Source: Anaerolineales bacterium UBA4826
GTDB lineage: Bacteria; Chloroflexota; Anaerolineae; UBA4142
Direction of reading: 5' to 3'
Length of the DNA stretch: 5,595 nt
Assembly (NCBI GenBank): GCA_002400365.1
Contig: DHFK01000237.1
Coordinates: forward strand, 2,737-8,331
The notes under the pieces were generated by a model. That model searched no databases. It saw only the letters and a program-made list of their open reading frames with translations, and was not told where the DNA came from. This document shows, piece by piece, positions 1 to 5,595 of this stretch (within the stretch, counting starts at the first letter, position 1; every line of letters begins with the position of its first letter). The translations under genes and the position numbers were made by a program.

Positions 1-138
1 GGATACAGAAAAACTCCCGCGCGAAATACCGAAACTTGCCGATGGGCAGCCGCCGCCAAACGTCGTAAACTAAAGATGCTGGAACGCCGCCGCGTAGTTG
101 CGTTCCGCATGCGTAGGTTTATGGCAAGGAGCAAGGCG
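1..138. other. Leader / upstream edge, no gene identified
   Basis: No confident gene lies here. Two + strand frames are open from the window edge and end just before the formate dehydrogenase gene. One stops at the TAA at 71-73 and reads DTEKLPREIPKLADGQPPPN followed by VVN. The other stops at the TAA at 66-68 and reads IQKNSRAKYRNLPMG followed by SRRQTS. Either could be the C-terminal tail of an upstream gene, but neither is long enough to recognise. The third frame is open into the formate dehydrogenase gene and contains the ATG codons at 76, 109 and 121. None of these has a good ribosome binding site, and they would put an Arg-rich extension before the Tat signal. I see no convincing sigma-70 promoter. 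Confidence 0.4.
126..131 (+). promoter_or_regulatory. Ribosome binding site that sets the fdh alpha start
   Basis: AAGGAG lies 7 nt before the ATG at 139, which is near-ideal Shine-Dalgarno spacing. The upstream in-frame ATG codons at 76, 109 and 121 lack such a site. This supports starting the protein at MRKLTRRQFLQ, which puts the twin-arginine motif at residues 5-10, where Tat signals normally carry it. Confidence 0.8.
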
Positions 139-222
139 ATGCGCAAACTCACTCGACGACAGTTCTTGCAAGTCTCCGCCGCCGTCAGCAGTAGTCTATT
201 GCTTCCCGGCGCGGTCCAAGCC
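139..222 (+). other. Twin-arginine (Tat) signal peptide
   Basis: Residues 1-28 of the catalytic subunit: a basic n-region with TRRQFLQ (twin Arg at 6-7, Phe9, Leu10), a modest hydrophobic stretch (VSAAVSSSLLLPGAV) and an A-x-A-like site VQA before Ser29. It predicts export of the folded, cofactor-loaded enzyme. The beta subunit has no signal of its own and is presumably carried across with the alpha subunit, as known for FdnGH-type enzymes. Confidence 0.88.
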
Positions 223-3200
223 AGCGATGGCGAGAAACTTGCGCTGCACAAAAAGATCGGCGAAACGGCGACGATTTGTCCGTACTGTTCATGCGGTTGC
301 GGGCTGGTCATCGCGACCGACGAGAAAGGTCACGTCGTCAACGTCGAAGGCGACCCGGAAAATCCGATCAATCGCGGCGCGCTCTGTCCCAAAGCCATCT
401 CGGTGCGCCAACTCTCGAACAGTCCGCTGCGTCTCGCCAAGGTGATGTACCGCGCGCCGGGCGCGACGCAGTGGGAAGCAAAATCGTGGGAGTGGGCGCT
501 GGAGCAAATCGCGCGGCGCGCGCAAGAGACGCGCGACGCGTCGTTCGTCCGCACCGTAAAGGTCGGCGACAAAGACGTGCCGGTGAACCGCACCGAAGGC
601 GTCGCCTTTATCGGCGGCGCGGCGAACAACAATGAGGACTGTTATCTCGCGACCAAATTGATGCGCGCGCTCGGGCTGGTGTACGTGGAACACCAGGCGC
701 GGCTCTGACATTCCGCCACGGTGGCCGGTCTGGGCCCCACCTTCGGTCGCGGCGCGATGACGAACGACTGGATAGACCTCAAGAACAGCGACGTCATCTT
801 CGTCTTCGGCGCAAACCCGGCGAGCAATCACCCCGCCTCGTTCAGTTGGATTACTGTCGCGCGCGCACACGGCGCGAAACTCGTCGTCGTGGATCCAGCG
901 TACACGCGCAGCGCGGCGGTCGCCGACGTGTACGCGCCGATTCGTCCCGGCACGAATATCGCGTTCCTCGGCGGGCTGATCAACTATGCGCTCCAAAACC
1001 AACTCTACCCTTCCGAGTACCTGAAAGCGTACACGAACGCGCTGACGCTGATCAACCCCGCGTACCAAGGGCCCGCCGAACTCGACGGTCTCTTTGCCGG
1101 CTTTAACGCCGAGACGAAAGCGTACGCCGGCGCGACCTGGCAGTATCAAATTGAGAAAATCCAGGTCAAGGTCAAAGATGCGGCGGGCAACGCAATCACG
1201 AAAGAGGTCAGCGTCCCCAAGCAAGCCGCCGCGCTCGACGAACCCAACACCGTCTTTTCGATTCTCAAGCGGCACTATGCGCGCTATACGCCGGCGTTGG
1301 TCGAACGCGTCTGCGGCACGCCGCAAGAAAAATTCCTCGAGGTCGCGCGAACCTTTTGCGCGACCGGCGCGCCGGACCAATCGGGCACGATCCTGTACGC
1401 GATGGGGCAAACGCAGCACACCGTCGGCACGCAGAACGTACGCGCCATGGCGATCCTGCAACTCATCCTCGGCAACATCGGCATTCCCGGCGGCGGCGTG
1501 AACGCGCTGCGCGGCGAATCGAACGTGCAGGGCTCGACCGATATGGCGCTGCTGTTCGGCGATTTGCCCGGCTATCTCGGCGCGCCGACCGATCGGCACG
1601 CCGACCTGCAAACGTATGCCGCGAAATTCGACGCGACGAGTTACTGGGTCAACGGTCCGCGTTTTGTCGTCAATCTGCTGAAAGCCTGGTACGGCGACGC
1701 GGCAAAAAAGGAAAACAACTACGCGTACGATTATCTCCCCAAGACGAGCGGCAACTATTCGTGGATTCCGCTCTTCCAAGCGATGCGCGCCGGCAAGATC
1801 AAGGGCTTGTTTTGTATGGGCATGAATCCGGCGGTCTCGGGTCCGAACGCGCGCATGGAGCGCCTCGCCCTGGCGAATTTGGACTGGCTCGTCGTGATGG
1901 ATTTGTTCGAAACCGAGACCGCGAGTTTTTGGAAAGCGCCCGGCGTGGATCCCCAGACGATTCAGACCGAAGTATTCGCGCTGCCCGCGCTCGACGCGAT
2001 GGAAAAAGAAGGCTCGATTGTGACGAGCGGGCGTCGCATCCAGTGGCGGCCGCGAGTTGCCGCCGGACCGGGGGATGCCAAGAGCGACATCTGGATTCTC
2101 AATCGTCTGGCAAATGCGCTCAAGGCAGTTTATGCGCACTCGACCGATCCGAAAGACCGCCCGATCCTCGACTTGAATTGGGTTTACGGCGACGATCCCG
2201 ATCCGGACGTGTGGCTCGTCGCGCGCGAGATCAACGGCTATGCGCTCGACGACGTAAAGGACGCGACCGGCAAAGTGCTTTTGGAAAAGGGCGCGCTGTT
2301 GCCCGCGTTTGCGACGATCGCTTCCGCCGCGAACTTTGACGCGATCGCGTGCGGCAACTGGCTCTACGCCGGCTACTTTGCGCCGGCGGACGATGGACGC
2401 GGCATCTGGCGACCCGCGGCGCGGCGGCGCGGGCAAAAAGACCCCGGCGACCTGGGACTGTTCCCGTACTGGGGCTATACGTGGCCCGCGAATCGGCACA
2501 TCCTCTACAACCGCGCGTCCGCGCGCCCAGACGGCGCGCCCTGGTCGGAAAACAAGAAATTGATTTGGTGGGACGCGGCAACCAAAAAGTGGACCGGCTA
2601 CGACGTGCCTGATTTCGTCGCGACCAAAGCGCCAGACGCCAAAGCCGATCCAGCGGGCGCGGGCTTGGCGACGCAAGCGGGCACGGATGCGTTCATCATG
2701 AAGGCGGACGGCAAAGGGTGGCTGTTCGCGCCGACGGGTCTCGCCGACGGCCCGCTGCCGGAACACTACGAGCCGCTCGAATCGCCGGTGCAGAACGCGC
2801 TCTCCGGCTGTCAGTGTAACCCGGTGGTCAAAGTGTGGAACACCGACAAAGACAAGGCGATCGGCGATCACATCGGCGTGTGCGAGCAATATCCGGTCAT
2901 CTGCACGACGTTCCGGCTCGGCGAGCATTGGCAAGCCGGCGCGATGTCGCGCACGCTCCCCTGGCTCGCGGAAATTCAACCCGAGTTGTTCGTGCTGCTG
3001 GGTCCCGATTTGGCGCGCGCGCGCGGCATCGCTAATGGCGACCAAGTCAAAGTGCGCTCCGCGCGCGGCGAGATCCAAGCCGTGGCGATGATCAGCGCGC
3101 GCCTCAAAGCGTTGATTGTGGACGGCAAGCCGGTCCACCTCGTGCGGATTCCGTGGCACTGGGGCTGGCAGGGTCTCGCGACCGGCGCGTGCGTCAACGA

Positions 3201-3279
3201 TTTGTCGCCGCACGTCGGCGACGGCAATACGATGATCCCGGAGTACAAGGCGTTCCTCGTGGACGTTCGCAAGGCGTAG
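139..3279 (+). CDS. fdnG: Selenocysteine formate dehydrogenase, catalytic alpha subunit (FdnG-like), read through TGA 706-708
   Basis: Oxidises formate to CO2 at a bis-MGD Mo or W site whose metal ligand is selenocysteine. It passes electrons to the adjacent iron-sulfur subunit. The product is 1046 residues, close to E. coli FdnG (about 1015). Seen in order: a Tat signal (RRQFLQ at residues 6-11, likely cleavage after VQA at 26-28); a [4Fe-4S] motif with Cys47, Cys50, Cys54 and Cys83, followed by the conserved Lys85; Sec190 followed by His191; PTFGRGAMTN soon after; LKRHYARYTP and GGGVNALRGESNVQG in the middle; and a C-terminal dinucleotide-binding domain with TTFRLGEHW near residue 924, ending PEYKAFLV as in FdnG. 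The in-frame TGA would make an automatic caller report two genes, the second starting at GTG 721. That is wrong, because the frame and the family match are continuous. The start at 139 is chosen for its Shine-Dalgarno site and Tat signal. The family resemblance is from memory, not a search. The metal (Mo or W) cannot be told. Confidence 0.95.
706..708 (+). other. Selenocysteine codon (recoded in-frame TGA)
   Basis: This TGA is in the same frame as the coding sequence on both sides. It is preceded by VEHQARL and followed by HSATVAGL. E. coli FdnG has NQARV-Sec-HGPTVASL at the same place. The following base is C (UGAC), as in E. coli fdhF. The residue becomes Sec190 of the precursor and should be the metal ligand. 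Readthrough requires SelB, SelC tRNA and SelA/SelD, none of which are in this window. Confidence 0.95.
709..746 (+). promoter_or_regulatory. Bacterial SECIS hairpin for Sec insertion
   Basis: An RNA hairpin inside the coding sequence, directly 3' of the Sec codon. The upper stem is GGCC 723-726 paired with GGCC 733-736, closing a GGUCUG loop at 727-732. The stem extends through GGU 720-722 with ACC 739-741, leaving two unpaired C at 737-738. A short lower helix can form between CCG 713-715 and CGG 744-746. The GGUCU loop matches the SelB-binding loop of E. coli fdhF. It begins 18 nt after the TGA, which by my recollection is the same distance as in fdhF. Folding was done by eye. An alternative pairing of GGUGG 720-724 with CCACC 737-741 gives a larger loop and is less fdhF-like. 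Confidence 0.85.
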
Positions 3280-3312
3280 CGGTCAAATGAGCGCGTTTGG
3301 CAGCACTGACTT

Positions 3313-3318
3313 GAGGTG
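3313..3318 (+). promoter_or_regulatory. Ribosome binding site for the GTG-started beta subunit
   Basis: GAGGTG sits 4 nt before the GTG at 3323 (6 nt counting from the GAGG core). It favours this GTG over the in-frame ATG at 3338, which would remove the first residues of the conserved N-terminal strand (KYAMLID) just before the first Cys cluster. Confidence 0.75.
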
Positions 3319-3322
3319 AACC

Positions 3323-4126
3323 GTGAGCAAATATGCAATGCTGATAGATGAGACGAGGTGTACCGGCTGCCGCGCGTGTCAGGTCGCGTGCAAGCAGTGG
3401 AACGACTTGCCCGCCGAGACGACGCGCAATCGCGGGACGTACACGAATCCGCCGGCGCTCTCCGCCAACACCTGGAGTCTGATCGAGTTCAAAGAAATCG
3501 AAACGCGTGGACAAATCGGATTCTATTTTCTCAGACGCGCGTGTATGCACTGCGAACATCCCGCGTGCGCGTCCGCGTGTCTGGTGGGCGCGCTGCACAA
3601 GACGGCGGAAGGGCCGGTTCTGTACGACGACCACAAGTGCATTGGCTGCCGCTACTGCATGATCGCGTGCCCATTCGGCATTCCGACCTTCGATTGGAAC
3701 AAGGGCTTGCTCGATCAGCCGCTCATCCGCAAGTGCGTCTTTTGCGCCGACCGCGTGCAGAATGGACTGACGCCCGCGTGCGCCAAGGCGTGTCCGTCGC
3801 GCGTGATCCTTTTCGGCGGGCGCGACGAACTGATCGCGGAGGGCGAGGCGCGCATACGCCAGTCGCCGGGCCGGTACGTGAACCGGATCTACGGCAAGGC
3901 AGAAGCCGGCGGGACCTCGGTGCTTTATCTGTCGTCCATTCCGTTCGAGCAATTGGGGTTGCCGCGCCTGGACTCGGCGCCGGTCACAGTTTTGAGCGAA
4001 TGGGTGATGCGCTACACGCTTCCCTTTGCCGCGGCGTGGGGCGCGGCGCTGACCGGCTTGGCGCTGCTGGTGCGCTGGCGGAATCGCGGCAAGCCAAAAC
4101 GCCCATCCTCAAAGGAGGCAGCATGA
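3323..4126 (+). CDS. Formate dehydrogenase iron-sulfur (beta) subunit, FdnH/HybA-like, four [4Fe-4S] clusters
   Basis: Electron-transfer subunit linking the catalytic chain to the membrane subunit. It has 267 residues. Sixteen Cys in four groups fit four [4Fe-4S] clusters: 13/16/19/23 (CTGCRACQVAC), 74/77/82/86, 106/109/112/116 (CIGCRYCMIAC) and 138/141/153/157. This is the standard pattern of FdnH, HybA and DmsB-type subunits. A hydrophobic segment at about 231-250 (YTLPFAAAWGAALTGLALLV), followed by a basic tail, is probably a single C-terminal membrane anchor, as in FdnH and HybA. There is no signal peptide, so co-export with the Tat-bearing alpha subunit is expected. The gene begins 43 nt after the alpha stop, and its TGA overlaps the next gene's ATG. 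HybA-like and FdnH-like cannot be separated by eye, so no symbol is given. Confidence 0.93.
   Translation: MSKYAMLIDETRCTGCRACQVACKQWNDLPAETTRNRGTYTNPPALSANTWSLIEFKEIETRGQIGFYFLRRACMHCEHPACASACLVGALHKTAEGPVLYDDHKCIGCRYCMIACPFGIPTFDWNKGLLDQPLIRKCVFCADRVQNGLTPACAKACPSRVILFGGRDELIAEGEARIRQSPGRYVNRIYGKAEAGGTSVLYLSSIPFEQLGLPRLDSAPVTVLSEWVMRYTLPFAAAWGAALTGLALLVRWRNRGKPKRPSSKEAA
4113..4118 (+). promoter_or_regulatory. Strong ribosome binding site inside the end of the beta gene
   Basis: AGGAGG, a perfect anti-Shine-Dalgarno match, lies 4 nt before the ATG at 4123 and within the last codons of the beta subunit. The frame of the membrane subunit stays open upstream across most of the beta gene, so this site is what fixes the true start at 4123. 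The ATGA overlap (4123-4126) suggests translational coupling. Confidence 0.88.
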
Positions 4127-5253
4127 CCCTCGCGCGTTTTCGTCCATCCAAGGGAACGCTCGCGCTCGGCGCGCTGAGCGCGCTCGCGTTCGTCGTCGCG
4201 GTCATGCGCTACGCGTTCGGCTTGCGCGCGATCAGCAACTTGAGCGACGGGTATCCCTGGGGCTTTTGGATCAGTTTCGATTTGCTGTGCGGCGTCGCGC
4301 TCGCGGCGGGTGCGTTCACCACCGCGTCAGTCGTTTACATCTTCGATTTGAAACGTTTCAACCCGCTCTTGCGTCCGGCGATCCTCACCGGTTTTCTCGG
4401 CTACTTGATGGTGATCGTCGCCCTGCTGGTAGATCTCGGGCGCCCGGAGCGCATCTGGCATCTCATCATCTTCTGGAATCCGGAATCGGTGATGTTTGAA
4501 GTGGGCTGGTGCGTGATGCTCTACACCGCTGTCCTCGCGCTCGAGTTCAGTTCCGTGGTGTTTGAGAAATTCGGATGGCGCCGATTGTCCGCGCTGCATC
4601 GCTATGTCACGCCGGCGTTGGTGATCCTCGGCACGCTGCTCTCGACGCTGCACCAATCGTCCCTGGGCTCGCTCTTCCTCGCCGCGCCGACCAAGGTTCA
4701 GCCGCTGTGGTTCTCGCCGTGGCTGCCGGTTTTCTTCTTTCTGAGCGCGGTCGCCGTTGGGCCCGCAATAGTCATCGTCGAGTCGTTCATCAGCGCGCGC
4801 GTCTTGCAGCGCGGCTTGGAAACGGAACTCGTCGGCGAGCTCGCGCGCGCGATTCCGCTCGCGCTGGGCGCGTATCTGATCCTCAAGGTATTCGATCTCA
4901 CAACCGCCGGCGAATGGGGCAGCGCGTTTCAGGGAAGTACGGGCGCGTTGTTCTGGCTTGAGATCATCGGCGGCGTGATTTTGCCGCTGGGGTTGTTCGC
5001 GCTGCCGTCGGTGCGGCGGAGCGACGCGCGCTTGTTCGGCGCGGCGCTACTGGTCATCGGCGGCGTGGTACTCAATCGGTTCGACGTGAGTTTGATCGGC
5101 TGGGCGCGCCCGGCGGAGACGTGGTATTTTCCGCACTGGATGGAACTCGCGATGACGGCGGGGATCGTCGCCGGCGGCGTGATGGTGTTCGGTCTGGTCG
5201 CGCGTTATTTGCCATTGTTTACGCCGAGTCACGCGGCGGAGCCAGCCGAGTAA
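4123..5253 (+). CDS. NrfD/HybB-family integral membrane quinone-interacting subunit
   Basis: 376-residue polytopic membrane protein that most likely passes electrons from the iron-sulfur subunit to the quinone pool. About ten hydrophobic segments can be seen, roughly 13-34, 48-74, 86-104, 122-145, 162-180, 200-222, 241-260, 280-300, 310-327 and 340-362. Family-like stretches are SDGYPWGFWISFD (41-53), DLGRPERIWHLI (104-115), MFEVGWCVMLYT (124-135) and STLHQSSLGSLF (174-185), which resemble HybB of hydrogenase-2. Length is close to HybB (about 390). NrfD/HybB proteins carry no haem, unlike the cytochrome b FdnI usual in FdnGHI. The gene overlaps the beta gene by 4 nt and ends just before a strong terminator, so it is the last gene of the operon. 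The call as NrfD/HybB is firm. The specific partner (formate dehydrogenase) is inferred from context. Confidence 0.92.
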   Translation: MTLARFRPSKGTLALGALSALAFVVAVMRYAFGLRAISNLSDGYPWGFWISFDLLCGVALAAGAFTTASVVYIFDLKRFNPLLRPAILTGFLGYLMVIVALLVDLGRPERIWHLIIFWNPESVMFEVGWCVMLYTAVLALEFSSVVFEKFGWRRLSALHRYVTPALVILGTLLSTLHQSSLGSLFLAAPTKVQPLWFSPWLPVFFFLSAVAVGPAIVIVESFISARVLQRGLETELVGELARAIPLALGAYLILKVFDLTTAGEWGSAFQGSTGALFWLEIIGGVILPLGLFALPSVRRSDARLFGAALLVIGGVVLNRFDVSLIGWARPAETWYFPHWMELAMTAGIVAGGVMVFGLVARYLPLFTPSHAAEPAE

Positions 5254-5261
5254 ACGTGACC

Positions 5262-5301
5262 AAAAACTCCCTCTCCGCATCGCAACGGAGAGGGAGTTTT
5301 T
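5262..5301. terminator. Bidirectional intrinsic terminator between convergent genes
   Basis: A perfect 16-bp inverted repeat: AAAAACTCCCTCTCCG at 5262-5277 and its reverse complement at 5286-5301, with an 8-nt loop. On the + strand the GC-rich stem runs into TTTTTGTTTT. On the - strand the A-run at 5262-5266 supplies the U-tract. It lies 8 nt after the membrane-subunit stop and 20 nt from the stop of the opposing gene, so it can end transcripts from both sides. Confidence 0.93.
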
Positions 5302-5321
5302 GTTTTGCGTGTCGCGTGTTG

Positions 5322-5595
5322 TTACGTGGGCGCGTGTTCTTCCGCGGGGAACAGGGGCAGGAATTTTGCCACAAGCCCGAACACGACCACGCCCAGACTG
5401 AGGAGGGTGATGGTGATCGTCACTTCGTTCAGCGTCGGGATGTAGATCCGCGCGCCGCTCGCGTACTGCCACCAACCGAGAATCGCCGTGTTCAAGCGGT
5501 TGAACACCACGCCAAAGACGATCAAGCCGCCGCTGAGAAAGACCAGGCGCGGCTGCGCGCGCACGCGCTGGAACGCCATCAAGACCATCGGCAGG
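5322..5595 (-). CDS. C-terminal part of a second NrfD/HybB-family membrane subunit (cut by window edge)
   Basis: Only about 90 C-terminal residues are present. The stop is the TAA read at 5324-5322, and the frame runs off the edge beyond residues LPMVLMAF, so the ATG at 5588 is probably internal. Two hydrophobic segments are visible: LVFLSGGLIVFGVVFN and VTITITLLSLGVVVFGLVA. The tail lines up with that of the 4123-5253 protein: GVVFNRLNTAILGW against GVVLNRFDVSLIGW, and VVVFGLVAKFLPLF against VMVFGLVARYLPLF. It is therefore the end of a paralogous NrfD/HybB-type subunit, transcribed towards the first operon. Its partners, such as a hydrogenase, another formate dehydrogenase or a molybdopterin oxidoreductase, would lie beyond the right edge and cannot be told. 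Confidence 0.85.
   Translation of the reverse strand, partial: LPMVLMAFQRVRAQPRLVFLSGGLIVFGVVFNRLNTAILGWWQYASGARIYIPTLNEVTITITLLSLGVVVFGLVAKFLPLFPAEEHAPT

Noticed and set aside
36..71. Possible sigma-70 promoter, TTGCCG at 36-41 and TAAACT at 66-71
   Set aside because: The spacer is 24 nt, too long for a normal promoter, and the boxes are weak matches.
76..138. N-terminal extension of the alpha subunit starting at ATG 76
   Set aside because: There is no ribosome binding site before 76, and the extra 21 residues (Arg-rich) would push the Tat motif away from the N-terminus. The ATG at 139 has a good Shine-Dalgarno site.
706..708. Nonsense mutation or pseudogene in the formate dehydrogenase gene
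   Set aside because: The stop is exactly at the conserved Sec position, there is no frameshift, the downstream sequence is well conserved to its end, and a SECIS-like hairpin follows.
289..3213. Long 974-residue open frame on the - strand, antisense to the catalytic subunit
   Set aside because: Its product is an Arg/Val/Ala-rich low-information protein with no recognisable motifs. The strong G/C third-position bias of the + strand gene removes stops from this antisense frame. The + strand protein matches FdnG throughout.
3358..4122. N-terminal extension of the membrane-subunit frame across the beta gene
   Set aside because: The extension is Arg-rich and non-membrane-like, and it is the out-of-frame shadow of the beta subunit. 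The AGGAGG at 4113-4118 and the ATGA overlap place the real start at 4123.

Overview
The window carries a three-gene operon for a membrane-bound, outward-facing, selenocysteine-containing formate dehydrogenase. Reading on the + strand, it encodes a Tat-exported catalytic subunit (139-3279), a four-cluster ferredoxin-like electron-transfer subunit (3323-4126) and a polytopic NrfD/HybB-family quinone-reacting subunit (4123-5253). A strong hairpin (5262-5301) follows. On the - strand, running into the terminator from the other side, is the C-terminal end of a second NrfD/HybB-family protein, cut by the window edge (5322-5595).

The main point for annotation is that the catalytic gene looks broken by a TGA at 706-708 but is not. 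The reading frame is the same on both sides. The protein on both sides matches the Sec site of FdnG-type formate dehydrogenases (EHQARL, then the TGA, then HSATVAGL and PTFGRGAMTN). A GC-rich hairpin with a GGUCUG apical loop begins at the bacterial SECIS distance after the TGA. The two open frames, 76-708 and 721-3279, are therefore one gene of 1046 residues, with selenocysteine at residue 190 counted from the ATG at 139.

Proposed function: formate is oxidised outside the cytoplasmic membrane at a Mo- or W-bis-MGD/Sec site. Electrons pass through the [4Fe-4S] cluster of the catalytic subunit and the four clusters of the FdhB/HybA-like subunit, and then to the quinone pool through the NrfD/HybB-like subunit. 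This differs from E. coli FdnGHI, whose membrane subunit is a dihaem cytochrome b (FdnI). The catalytic chain is FdnG-like along its whole length, while the membrane part is of the hydrogenase-2/polysulfide-reductase type.

Organism: GC-rich DNA with strong G/C preference at third codon positions, Shine-Dalgarno-led genes, and a host that must have SelA/SelB/SelC and a Tat system. It is a bacterium. An uncultured anaerobe, possibly Chloroflexota, would fit the gene combination, but this is only a weak inference. The first ~138 bases hold no gene I can identify. They may contain the last codons of an upstream gene.
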